Shown in pieces: positions 1 to 7,621 of a DNA stretch of 14,367 nucleotides. The notes under the pieces are model-generated. The model searched no databases, was not told the origin of the DNA, and saw only the letters and a list, made by a program, of their open reading frames with translations. The first letter of the stretch is position 1. Each line of letters opens with the position of its first letter. The stretch is from DASYQD01 sp036005845 (GTDB lineage Bacteria; Acidobacteriota; Thermoanaerobaculia; Multivoradales; JAIOJS01), in the NCBI GenBank assembly GCA_036005845.1, contig DASYQD010000078.1, positions 1 to 14,367 on the forward strand, given 5' to 3'. The translations under genes were made by a program, and so were the position numbers.

Positions 1-251
1 ACGCGGATGTCCTCGCTGCCGGCGAGGTCGGCGGCGACGCTGGGGTAGGAGTGGGCGTAGCGTGACTCGACCGCCGCGAGCGCCACCTCGTAAGCGAGGA
101 ACTTGTCGATCCCCTTGTAGCGCAGCTTGGTGAGCAGTCGCTCGTCGGTGAGCTTCGGGTAGCTCGACAGCACCAGGATCGGGCCGGTGCCGGTGAAGAT
201 GAGGTAGGCGCGCGGCCGGCCGGCGGCGCTCGCTGCGTTGTCGGTGCTCAT
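1..251 (-). CDS. Small conserved protein of unknown function, 3' end cut by window edge
   Basis: Reading leftward from the ATG at 251-249, the frame stays open for 83 codons to the edge, so the C-terminus is missing. After a short Ala-rich start it reads RAYLIFTGTGPILVLSSYP, followed by a charged segment with KLRYKGIDKFLAYEV. From memory this resembles a family of roughly 100-residue soluble proteins usually annotated only as hypothetical or 'cytosolic protein'; no function is known to me. There is no signal peptide or membrane segment. It starts 8 bp after the Maf stop, so it is almost certainly cotranscribed with maf. A TTG at 263-261 would overlap the Maf stop (TTGA) and sits about 10 nt after a GGAGG, so it is a plausible alternative start. 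Confidence 0.72.
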   Translation of the reverse strand, partial: MSTDNAASAAGRPRAYLIFTGTGPILVLSSYPKLTDERLLTKLRYKGIDKFLAYEVALAAVESRYAHSYPSVAADLAGSEDIR

Positions 252-259
252 GGCGCCGG

Positions 260-907
260 TCAAGGTATCGCCGCCTCCGGCGGAGAGTCAAGCGAGCGAG
301 GGGCGGCGTCGGCCGCGCGCGGCCCCGCCTGTGCCAGCAGGTCGACGCCCAGCTCGCTCGCGAGCCGATAGAAGAGCGGCTGCGGCAGACCGACGACGTT
401 GGCGTAGTTGCCTTTCACGGCGACGGCGAAGAGCGCAAAGAGGCCGTGGATGCCGTAGGCGCCCGCCTTGTCGCGCGGCTCGCCGCTCTTCACGTACCAG
501 TCGATCTCGCGCGCGGACATCGGCGCCACCGCGACGCGCGTGCGCTCGACGCCGGAGGCGATGCGGCCGTCGCCGCCGCTGAGCACGGCGACGCCGGTTA
601 GCACGTCATGCTCGCGGCCGGCGAGAAGGCGGAGCATGCGCGCGGCGTCGGCGTCGTCGCGCGGCTTGCCGAAGATCGTGCCGTCGAGGGCGACCTCGGT
701 GTCGGCGGCAATTGCGACTTCACCGGGCACCGGTCGCGCCGCCGCCGCCTTCTCGCGCGCCAGCCGCTCCACCAGCGCCGCCGGCGACTCGCCCGCGCGG
801 GGAGTCTCGTCGATATCCGCCGGCCGCACGGTGAAGCCGAGGCCGAGCCGTTTCAACAACTCGGCGCGGCGCGGGGAGCCGGAAGCGAGTACCAGCCTGG
901 GTTGCAT
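260..907 (-). CDS. maf: Maf family nucleoside triphosphate pyrophosphatase (YhdE-like)
   Basis: Full-length 215-residue Maf protein, a cytoplasmic pyrophosphatase that hydrolyses nucleotides such as dTTP, UTP or modified NTPs to monophosphates and is linked to house-cleaning and division arrest. The N-terminal signature LASGSPRR (7-14) followed by AELL forms the phosphate-binding loop. AADTEV (67-72) holds the catalytic acid D69, GKP is at 80-82, and RDKAGAYGIHG (145-155) is the signature of the YhdE-type branch rather than the YceF (m7GTP) branch. The usual Gln of the AYGIQG motif is His154 here, which is unusual. The C-terminal 25 residues are an Ala/Pro-rich tail. The ATG start gives the canonical N-terminus directly; no clear ribosome site precedes it. 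It lies 64 bp downstream of a GWxTD/VWFA gene and 8 bp upstream of the small conserved gene, so one operon is likely. Confidence 0.93.
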   Translation of the reverse strand: MQPRLVLASGSPRRAELLKRLGLGFTVRPADIDETPRAGESPAALVERLAREKAAAARPVPGEVAIAADTEVALDGTIFGKPRDDADAARMLRLLAGREHDVLTGVAVLSGGDGRIASGVERTRVAVAPMSAREIDWYVKSGEPRDKAGAYGIHGLFALFAVAVKGNYANVVGLPQPLFYRLASELGVDLLAQAGPRAADAAPRSLDSPPEAAIP

Positions 908-971
908 CGGTGGAGCGTAAGCGATCGAGACCGCGTCGTCGGTGGCGCTCCTCGCGATGTCGCACTGCGCT

Positions 972-3563
972 CTAGGGGTAATAGCCCTTGGCGGTGGAGA
1001 CGCTCACGCCCGGCCGCTTCACGTCGACCTCCACCTTGCGATACCCCGTGCCGCTGCCGTCGGACTGGTAGGCGAGCAGGTACTGCGAGCGCAGCTCGCG
1101 CTCGATGGAGCGGTAGACGTTGTCGAAGCCGCCGGCGCGCTCGACGAAGAACGCCGTGCCGCCGGTCTCCGTCGCCAGCCGCTGCAGGTTCATGCGCGCC
1201 ACCTGCGCGTTGCTGGAGAGGCCGAGGCCGATGGTGTAGATGGCGACGCCGCTGCGGCGGGCGAACTCGAGCGTCTCGTCGAAGCTGTAGCGGCTCTTCG
1301 AGTCCTCGCCGTCGGAGAGCAGCACCAGCACGCGCTTGCCGCGCACGCCGCTGAAGTACCAGAGGGCGTAGACGACGCTGTCATAGAGCGCCGTCTCGCC
1401 GTCGGCCTCGAGGCGCGCCAGGCCGCCGGCGAGCACCGCCGGGTCGCCGGTGAACGGCACGCGGAGCTGCGGCTTGTCGGCGAACGACATCACCGCGGCG
1501 CGGTCGCGCGAAGTGAGCAGCTGCTCGAAGAAGTGCGACGCGGCGCCCACCGCCTGGTCCATCTCCTCAGCCATCGAGCTCGAAGTGTCGAGCAGCACCG
1601 CGGCGTGGATGGGCAGGTCCTCGACGTAGTCGCAGCGCAGCAGCTCCTGCGGCCGGCCGTCCTCGCGCACTTTGAAGTCGGCGGGTTTCAGATCGGTGAC
1701 CGGCTTGCCGCGGCGGTCGTTGGCGGTGGTGTAGAGCTCGACCAGGTCGACGTCGACCGCCGCCCGCTCGCGCGGCGCGTTCAGGAAGGCGATGTCCTCG
1801 GCGACGGCGCCGCTCTGCAGGTGCGCCACGGCGCGCACGTACGACACCGGCCGCCCCGACGGCGGCAGCAGCGACTGCACGAAGGGCGGCTGGTAGAGCG
1901 TGGCGAGGTGCGTCTCGTCGACGAAGAGCTCCAGGCGGTCGAGGCGCTCGCCGCCGGGCACCTCGACGATCGCCTCGGCGCGCACCGGTTGGCCGGGCAC
2001 GGCGGTGCCGACCTTCGGCTCGACGAGGCGGACGTTGAAGCGGTGCGGGCCGGCGTTGACCGCCACCTCGTCGCGGGCCAGCTCGTGGCCGTCGGGCGCC
2101 TCGGCGATGGCGGCGAGCTGGTGGAGGCGCGGCTCCTGACCCAAGTCGAGCTCGACGGTGTAGGGCGGCCTCGCCTTGGCGAGCAGCCCCTGGCCGTCGA
2201 GCACGAAGCGGACGCGCGCCACGCCCGCGCCGCGCACGTCGGCGGCGACGCGCAGGCGTCCGGTGATGAGGTCGGCGGGCGGCGGGGCGAGCTGCACGAC
2301 GACGTCGTCGGCGAGCGAGGCGGCGGCAGTAGTGCCGGGCGCGGTGGCGACAGGAGCAGTCGTGCCGGTGGCATCAGTCGCCTGCGCCGCGCCCGCGGTC
2401 GCACCAGTCGCCGGCGTCGTGTCCGCGGCCGTGGATCCCGCGTTGCCCGGCGCCTGCGCCAGCACCGTTCCCGGCGCCGCCGCCACGATCGGCACCGACA
2501 GCTCGCCCTCGTGGCGGAAGAAGCTGCCGCCGTTCAAATCCTCGACGCGCAGCAACAGGCGGTAGTCGCCCGGCCGCAGGTAGCGCTCGAGCAGCAACGG
2601 GATCTGCGACGGCGCGTCATTCGCCGGCACCTCGAAGCGGTAGCGGAACGACTCGAACAGCTCGTCCTTGCGCAGCACCTCGCCGTCGACGAGGAAGCGA
2701 TAGAGCTTCTCCTCCTTCTCGCCGGCGGCCACCGCGGCGGCGGCAGGCACGCGCACGACGCCCTGCACCACGGTGCGGCTCTGGTGGCGCGCCGGGAACT
2801 CGACGTCGAGCGTCGCCGGCAGCAGGGCCGCGTCGGCGGGGATCGTCGTCGAATGGGCGGCGAAGGTCTTCACCCACTCGCTGCCCGGGTCGTGCGGCCT
2901 GGCGCCGCGCTCCTCGAGCATCTGCCAGTCGACCGCCGTGCCGAGGAGGCTCAGCATCTCCTCGGCCTGCATGCAGTCGTCGCGAACCTTGTCGAGCAGC
3001 GCCTCGTCGTCGGGATTGCCGCCGTAGGCGAGCAGCAGCGAGGCGATCCCTTCGCTCGGATGCCACAGCTCGTAGCGCCCCTGCCGCGAGCCGCCGCGAG
3101 CGACGAAGACGAGCACGAACGAGCCTTTCACCAGACTGCTGTGGTCGACCCGCCACACCTCGATCGGCCGCATCAGCGATCCGCAGCGCGAGGTCAGCAC
3201 GAGGTCGGGCGGCCCGTTGAGCAGCAACAGCCGCGAACGGTCGTCAGCCAGCGTCCCGTACTTCTCGCGCGCCGCCTCCACCCGCGCCTGCCACGCATCG
3301 CGCAGCTCGTTGCCGGGCGTCTCGGGATACGGATCGCGCGCCTCCCAGAAGGCGCGGATGAACGCCTGCCGCTGATAGTCCTGCTGGAGCGCCAGGAACG
3401 CCGCGCGCTCGTCATCGTTGATGAGCGGCGCCACTTCCTCCAGCCAGTCGGCGTAACGCTGGGGAAGGTTCGCCGGGAGCGCCGGTGGCGCGGGTTTGTT
3501 ACTCCCCAATGCCGAAGAGGCGCTCACCACGATTAGCAAGACAATCAACCGCAGGACGTTCAT
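972..3563 (-). CDS. Exported GWxTD-domain / VWFA-domain protein (paralog 1, Ala/Thr-rich linker)
   Basis: 863 residues from the ATG at 3563, chosen because it begins directly with a signal peptide (MNVLRLIVLLIVVSASSALG). The frame is open 56 codons further up, but that extension is Pro/Arg-rich and would put the signal sequence internally. Order: signal peptide (1-20); GWxTD-type domain (about 35-150), with YADWLE, LINDDERAAFLAL and FWEARDPYPETPGNELRD; a middle region (150-370) with C127 and C197, both conserved in the paralog; an Ala/Thr-rich low-complexity linker (about 369-419); Ig-like beta segments (420-595); a VWFA domain of the acidobacterial type (about 605-863). The MIDAS is complete: DTSSS at 659-663, T724, and D751 in LLSDGED. 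It ends in GYYP. It probably acts in the envelope through metal-dependent adhesion or protein binding, but its real function is unknown. It is the second gene of a tandem pair; maf follows. Confidence 0.88.
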   Translation of the reverse strand: MNVLRLIVLLIVVSASSALGSNKPAPPALPANLPQRYADWLEEVAPLINDDERAAFLALQQDYQRQAFIRAFWEARDPYPETPGNELRDAWQARVEAAREKYGTLADDRSRLLLLNGPPDLVLTSRCGSLMRPIEVWRVDHSSLVKGSFVLVFVARGGSRQGRYELWHPSEGIASLLLAYGGNPDDEALLDKVRDDCMQAEEMLSLLGTAVDWQMLEERGARPHDPGSEWVKTFAAHSTTIPADAALLPATLDVEFPARHQSRTVVQGVVRVPAAAAVAAGEKEEKLYRFLVDGEVLRKDELFESFRYRFEVPANDAPSQIPLLLERYLRPGDYRLLLRVEDLNGGSFFRHEGELSVPIVAAAPGTVLAQAPGNAGSTAADTTPATGATAGAAQATDATGTTAPVATAPGTTAAASLADDVVVQLAPPPADLITGRLRVAADVRGAGVARVRFVLDGQGLLAKARPPYTVELDLGQEPRLHQLAAIAEAPDGHELARDEVAVNAGPHRFNVRLVEPKVGTAVPGQPVRAEAIVEVPGGERLDRLELFVDETHLATLYQPPFVQSLLPPSGRPVSYVRAVAHLQSGAVAEDIAFLNAPRERAAVDVDLVELYTTANDRRGKPVTDLKPADFKVREDGRPQELLRCDYVEDLPIHAAVLLDTSSSMAEEMDQAVGAASHFFEQLLTSRDRAAVMSFADKPQLRVPFTGDPAVLAGGLARLEADGETALYDSVVYALWYFSGVRGKRVLVLLSDGEDSKSRYSFDETLEFARRSGVAIYTIGLGLSSNAQVARMNLQRLATETGGTAFFVERAGGFDNVYRSIERELRSQYLLAYQSDGSGTGYRKVEVDVKRPGVSVSTAKGYYP

Positions 3564-3587
3564 GGCGATGCTGGCTGGCGGAAGCCA

Positions 3588-3684
3588 CGACATGGGGCGC
3601 GCCGGGGGGAGGGCTCCCGGTCGCGCGGAGCCGTCCTCGGCGAGCACGAACGGGATACCCACCGGCAGGCGGGGCCCCATGTCG
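3588..3684. repeat. Intergenic 11-bp perfect inverted repeat with nested hairpin between the two paralogs
   Basis: CGACATGGGGC at 3588-3598 is exactly inverted as GCCCCATGTCG at 3674-3684, with a 75-bp spacer. Inside lies a stronger hairpin: CGCG-CCGGG (3598-3606) pairs with CCCGG-T-CGCG (3616-3625), with a one-base bulge and a 9-base loop. The structure occupies most of the 151-bp gap between the upstream gene's stop (3715) and the downstream gene's start (3563). No T-run follows on the transcribed strand, so a classical intrinsic terminator is not supported. It could set the expression ratio of the two paralogs by partial termination, RNA processing or translation control, or be the remnant of a small palindromic insertion. 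The repeats are directly visible; the role is inference. Confidence 0.5.
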
Positions 3685-3714
3685 GGCCTCGCTTGCACAT
3701 CGCCACGATCCCCT

Positions 3715-6279
3715 CTACGGGTAATAGCCACGGATCGTGTGCGCCTCGAGCCCGGGCTCCTTGACCTTCACGTCGACGGTGCGGAACTTCTTGTCCGGCT
3801 TGGCGTTGGTCGACTGGTAGACGAGCAGGTACTGCGACCGCAGCTCCTCCTGGATCGACTGATAGATCGGCGACAACTCCTTCGCCTCGTCGACGAAGAA
3901 ACTCCGCCCGCCGGTCTCCCCGGCCAACTTCTCCAGCGCCTTCTTCGCCTCGCGCTCGAGATCCTTCCCCAAGCCGATCGTGTAGATCGCCACGCCCGCT
4001 CGCCGCGCGAACTCCAGCGTGTCCTCGAACTTGAACTTGCTGCTCTCGTCCTTGCCGTCCGACAGCACGATCAACGCCCGCTGGCCTTTGAGGCCGTTGA
4101 AGTAATACAGCGCGAAGACGATGCTGTCGTAGAGCGCGGTGCCGCGCTCCGCCTTCAACCCGGCGAGCCCGCCGCCGAGCTGGATCAGCTCGTTGGTGAA
4201 CTTCACCTGCAGCCGCGGCCGGTCGTTGAAAGTGATCAGCGCCGCGCGGTCCTTCGGCGTCACGATGTCGGTGAAGAACTCGAGCGCGGCGCGCTGCGCC
4301 TCCTCCATGCTCTTGTCCATCGACGCCGAGGTGTCGAGCAGCACGGCAGTCTTGATCGGCAGGTCGCGCACCTGCTCGAAGCGCACCAGCTGCTGCGGCG
4401 CGCCGTCTTCCCTGACGCCGAACGAAGCCTCGGTGAGCCCTTCCGCCGGCCGCCCGTTGCGGTCGGTCACCGCGGTGTAGAGCTCGACGAGCTGCACGGC
4501 GACCTCTTCGAGACCCGGCGGCGCGTTGATGAAGACGTGGTCGTCGGTGTCGGAGCCGTCGGGCAGGTAGGCGACGGCCCGCAGGTAGGTCAGCTGGTCG
4601 CGTTGCGGCAGCAGGATCGGCTGCTCGAAGGGCGGTTGGTAGAGCGTCGTCACCAGCGTCTCGTCGCGGTAGATCTCCAGGCGCTCGATGTGCTGGCCCT
4701 CGGGCACCTCGACCTTCGCCACCAGCCGCACGCTGTCGCTGAAGTGCTGCTTCGGCGCCGGCTCGGTAATCGTCACCGCGAAGCGGTGCGCGCTGGCGTT
4801 GACGACCAGCTCGTCGCTCGCCAGCGGCTTGCCGCTCGCGTCGGTCGCCGTCGCGCGCAACGTCTGGCTGCGCGGCAGGTGGCCCAAGTCGAGCTCGACG
4901 CTCCACGGCGGCGCGCGCTTGGTGAGGATCGGCTGCCCGTCGAGGGCGAAGACGACCGCGCCCACCTGGTCGCCGGTGACCAGCGCATCGAAGCGCTTCT
5001 TGCCGGCGAGCATGTCCTGCCCCACCGGCGCCAGCAGCTTGATCGTGGTGTCGCCGTTGGCGAGCAGCGCGTTGGCCTCGGCCAGCATGCGCGCCGTCTC
5101 GGGGTCGGAAGGCAGGGGCGGCGGCACCGCGCCCTCGACCACCGGCACCGTCAGCACCTGCTCGCTGCGGAAGAACTTCTTGCCGTCGACGTCCTCGACC
5201 TTGAGCACGAGGCGGTAGTCGCCGGGGCGCAGCGGCCGCTGGATGACGAGCGGCAGGTAGGCCGCGCCCACGTCCGACGCCGGGAAGTCGAACTTGTAGC
5301 GGAAGCGGTCGAAGAGCTGGCCGCCGCGCAGCACCTCGCCGGTCAGCAGCAGGTTGTACGAGCGCGCGCCGCCGAGCTCGACGAAGCCGAGGTCGGCCAC
5401 CGCCACCTTGACCGTCGCCTGCAGCACCGTGCGGCTCTGCTGGCGGCCGGGGTAGGCCATCTCGAGCGTCGCCGGGAACGTCCCCGCGCCCGCCGGCAGG
5501 TCGGTCGAGTACGAGGCGAAGGTCGCCAGCCACTCGCCCGATGGATGCTCGAGCGGCGCCGCCGCCTTCATCATCAAGAGCGGGTAGGCGAGCTTGCCCA
5601 TGGCGTAGATCTTGGCGACCGCCGCCACCAGCGCGTCGCCCGACTCGCCGATGCAGCCTTCGCGGATGCGCTGGAAGGCGGCCTGCTCGCCGCCGGCGGC
5701 CGGGTCGATGCCGATACCGCCGGAGTCCTGCAGCAGCGCGCCGACGCCGTCGAGCGGCTCCCACATGCGGAACTCGCCGGCGCCGTAGCGCTGGTAGAAG
5801 ATCAGGTACAGCTCTTCGTGGGTGCGGTTCTCCTTGCTGTAGAACCACACCTCCGCCGGCCAGGTCACCGTGGCGCAGCGCACCACGATGCGCGCCGCCG
5901 GGGGGCCGTTGAGCAGCATGAAGCGGGCGCGCTCGTCGGCGACGCTGCCGAAGACGGTCTGCGCCTCCTCGAGGCGCGCGTCCCACTTGTCCTTGAGCTC
6001 GTTACGCGCCGTCTCGGGATAGGGATCGCGCGAGCGCCAGAACTTGTCGATGAAGGCGTCGCGCTGGTAGTCCTCCTCGAGGTCGAGGAACGACTTCTTC
6101 TCCTCGTCGGTGATCAGCAGCTCGACCGACTGCAGCCACTGCTGGTACTTCTGAGCGAGGTGCGCGATCTTCTCGGCCTGCTCCTTGCGCTCCTTGCGGC
6201 TGGCGGCGGCCGCCGGCTGGGCGGAGGCGGCGAGCAGCGGCAGGAGAAGCAGCAGGCAGGCGACTATGCGCGGCCGCAC
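3715..6279 (-). CDS. Exported GWxTD-domain / VWFA-domain protein (paralog 2)
   Basis: 854 residues from a GTG at 6279; no in-frame ATG lies near, and the GTG immediately precedes a signal peptide (MRPRIVACLLLLLPLLAASA, then a run of Ala). A charged Lys/Glu segment (28-40) is followed by the GWxTD-type domain (about 42-160: YQQWLQ, LITDEEKKSFLDLEEDYQR, FWRSRDPYPETARNELKD). A middle region carries C135 and C209, matching the paired cysteines of the neighbouring paralog. Beta-rich segments (270-590) include QSRTVLQ and LYQPPF, both close to paralog 1. The C-terminal VWFA domain (about 594-854) has a full MIDAS: DTSAS 649-653, T714, D741 in LSDGKD. The end is GYYP, as in paralog 1. It lacks the Ala/Thr-rich linker. 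It is the first gene of the leftward operon. An envelope location is well supported by the signal peptide; the biochemical role is unknown. Confidence 0.88.
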   Translation of the reverse strand: MRPRIVACLLLLLPLLAASAQPAAAASRKERKEQAEKIAHLAQKYQQWLQSVELLITDEEKKSFLDLEEDYQRDAFIDKFWRSRDPYPETARNELKDKWDARLEEAQTVFGSVADERARFMLLNGPPAARIVVRCATVTWPAEVWFYSKENRTHEELYLIFYQRYGAGEFRMWEPLDGVGALLQDSGGIGIDPAAGGEQAAFQRIREGCIGESGDALVAAVAKIYAMGKLAYPLLMMKAAAPLEHPSGEWLATFASYSTDLPAGAGTFPATLEMAYPGRQQSRTVLQATVKVAVADLGFVELGGARSYNLLLTGEVLRGGQLFDRFRYKFDFPASDVGAAYLPLVIQRPLRPGDYRLVLKVEDVDGKKFFRSEQVLTVPVVEGAVPPPLPSDPETARMLAEANALLANGDTTIKLLAPVGQDMLAGKKRFDALVTGDQVGAVVFALDGQPILTKRAPPWSVELDLGHLPRSQTLRATATDASGKPLASDELVVNASAHRFAVTITEPAPKQHFSDSVRLVAKVEVPEGQHIERLEIYRDETLVTTLYQPPFEQPILLPQRDQLTYLRAVAYLPDGSDTDDHVFINAPPGLEEVAVQLVELYTAVTDRNGRPAEGLTEASFGVREDGAPQQLVRFEQVRDLPIKTAVLLDTSASMDKSMEEAQRAALEFFTDIVTPKDRAALITFNDRPRLQVKFTNELIQLGGGLAGLKAERGTALYDSIVFALYYFNGLKGQRALIVLSDGKDESSKFKFEDTLEFARRAGVAIYTIGLGKDLEREAKKALEKLAGETGGRSFFVDEAKELSPIYQSIQEELRSQYLLVYQSTNAKPDKKFRTVDVKVKEPGLEAHTIRGYYP

Positions 6280-6427
6280 GGCGAAAGGGTACAGGACGGT
6301 TCGCAGAGCCGCCAGGGTGGTGGGACGAGCGGCGCGGGTGGAGTCGCTAGAATCATCGTCTCGCGCGTGCGGCGCCGCGAGTGGTACGGCGTGTACCAGT
6401 AAACCGTGAACTAGCTACTGGTGACTC
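6280..6427. promoter_or_regulatory. Divergent intergenic region with candidate promoters
   Basis: This 148-bp gap separates two genes reading away from each other, so it must hold at least the start signals of both the GWxTD/VWFA operon (left) and the desulfurase-mnmA operon (right), unless one depends on distant transcription. The best rightward -10 candidate is TAGAAT at 6348-6353, about 75 bp before the GTG start; no good -35 lies 16-18 bp upstream of it. I found no convincing leftward hexamer pair. The placement is reliable from gene orientation; the individual hexamer is only a suggestion. Confidence 0.4.
6395..6422. repeat. 7-bp inverted repeat immediately before the desulfurase start
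   Basis: ACCAGTA at 6395-6401 is perfectly inverted as TACTGGT at 6416-6422, with a 14-bp spacer. It ends 5 bp before the GTG start, so in the mRNA the right arm would cover the ribosome-loading zone. It could be an operator or a translational control hairpin for the sulfur-relay operon. Seven-base arms can occur by chance, so conservation is needed to believe a function. Confidence 0.35.
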
Positions 6428-7621
6428 GTGCCTGACCTCATCTACTTCGACCACAACGCCACGTCGTCGCTGGATCCGCGCGTGCGCGACGCCATGCTGC
6501 CCTGGCTCGGCGAACGTCACGGCAACGCGGCGTCGGCGCACCGCGCCGGCCAGGCGGCGCGCGAGGCGGTGGAGGCGGCGCGGGACCAGGTGGCGGCGCT
6601 GCTCGGGGCGCATGCGGACGACGTGGTGTTCACGGCGTCGGGCAGCGAGGCGAACAACGCCGTCGTGTTCGAGGTGGCGCGCGCCGCTCACTGGCAAGGC
6701 GAGCTGGTGGTGGCGAGCTGCGAGCATCCGTCTGTTCGTCGCGCCGCGGAGCGCTGCGCCGAAATGGGCATGACCGTTCGCGTGGTGCCGCCGAGCCGCG
6801 ACGGCGTCGTGCCCGTGGAGGCGCTGCTCGCCGCCGTGGGACCGCAGACGCGGCTCGTCTCGTTGATGCTCGCCAACAACGAGATCGGTACGCTGCAGCC
6901 GGTGGCCGAGGTGGCCGCCGCCTGCCGCGAGCGCGGCGTGCCGGTGCTCTGCGACGCCGTGCAGGCGGCGGGCAAGGTCGAAGTGAACGTCGACGCGCTC
7001 GGCGTCGACTACCTGACGCTCGGCGCGCACAAGTTCCACGGCCCGCTCGGCGCCGCGGCGCTCTGGGTGCGGCCGGCGAGCGCGGACCGGCCGGCGCCGC
7101 CCTTCGAATCGCACCTCGTCGGCGGCAGCCAGGAGCGGCGGAGGCGCGCCAGCACGGTGAACGTGCCGGCGGTGGTCGGGCTCGGCCTCGCGTGCGAGCT
7201 GGCGGCGCGCGAGCTGCCGGCGCGGCGGGTGCACCTGCTGGCGCTGCGCGAACGTTTCGAGGCGGCGTTGCCGGCGATCGGCGGCATCGTGCACGGCGCC
7301 GAGGCGCCACGGCTGCCGCACACCAGCAACGTCGCCTTCCCGGGCGTCGTCAACCAGGACCTGGCGATCCGGCTCGATCTCGCCGGCTACGCGGTCTCCA
7401 CCGGCGCCGCCTGCCACTCGGGCGTCGTCGAGCCCAGCGAGACGCTGCTGGCGATGCGCATCCCGCGCGACGAGGCGATCGCCTCGCTACGCATCAGCTT
7501 CGGCATGAGCAACACGACGGCGGAGGTCGAGGACTTCCTGCCAGTGCTGGCGCGCGAGGTCGCCGCGTTGCGGGCAGCCGGTGCCCAGCGCGTCGAGGCC
7601 GCGGCCGCGGTCGTCGCATGA
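6428..7621 (+). CDS. Cysteine desulfurase (NifS/IscS/YrvO class), probable sulfur donor to MnmA
   Basis: A 397-residue PLP enzyme that takes sulfur from L-cysteine as an enzyme persulfide and passes it to acceptors. It starts at a GTG; the N-terminus YFDHNATSSLDPRV is that of a complete family member. Fold-type I landmarks are in place: SGSEANN (71-77), H100 in CEHPSV stacking on PLP, NNEIGTLQP (150-158), D176 in LCDAVQ, and the PLP lysine K202 in LGAHKFHG. The catalytic cysteine is C329 in STGAACHSG, followed by a conserved-looking SETLLAM segment and LRISFG. The loop has GAACHS rather than the SGSACSSG of IscS, a pattern I recall from selenocysteine lyase. Its stop overlaps the mnmA start (ATGA), so the two are translationally coupled, as in Bacillus yrvO-mnmA. 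Role: most likely delivering sulfur for tRNA s2U34; a general Fe-S or selenium role cannot be excluded. Confidence 0.93.
   Translation: MPDLIYFDHNATSSLDPRVRDAMLPWLGERHGNAASAHRAGQAAREAVEAARDQVAALLGAHADDVVFTASGSEANNAVVFEVARAAHWQGELVVASCEHPSVRRAAERCAEMGMTVRVVPPSRDGVVPVEALLAAVGPQTRLVSLMLANNEIGTLQPVAEVAAACRERGVPVLCDAVQAAGKVEVNVDALGVDYLTLGAHKFHGPLGAAALWVRPASADRPAPPFESHLVGGSQERRRRASTVNVPAVVGLGLACELAARELPARRVHLLALRERFEAALPAIGGIVHGAEAPRLPHTSNVAFPGVVNQDLAIRLDLAGYAVSTGAACHSGVVEPSETLLAMRIPRDEAIASLRISFGMSNTTAEVEDFLPVLAREVAALRAAGAQRVEAAAAVVA

Noticed and set aside
942..3536. 864-codon open frame on the + strand opposite GWxTD/VWFA paralog 1
   Set aside because: It is exactly antisense to a gene with clear domains and is His/Arg/Val/Leu-rich with no motif; long antisense frames are expected in high-GC coding DNA.
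3564..3731. N-terminal extension of paralog 1 back to 3731
   Set aside because: The extra 56 residues are Pro/Arg/Gly-rich, overlap the upstream gene's stop, and would bury the signal peptide; the ATG at 3563 fits secretion.
3496..6402. 968-codon open frame on the + strand opposite paralog 2
   Set aside because: Same reasons: low-complexity composition and no domain, against a strong gene on the other strand. Its parallel with the previous antisense frame follows from the paralogy of the genes below it.
7192..7617. Upstream extension of mnmA inside the desulfurase gene
   Set aside because: The extra 142 codons are out of frame with the desulfurase and Arg/Gly/Ala-rich; the ATGA overlap at 7618 gives the natural start.
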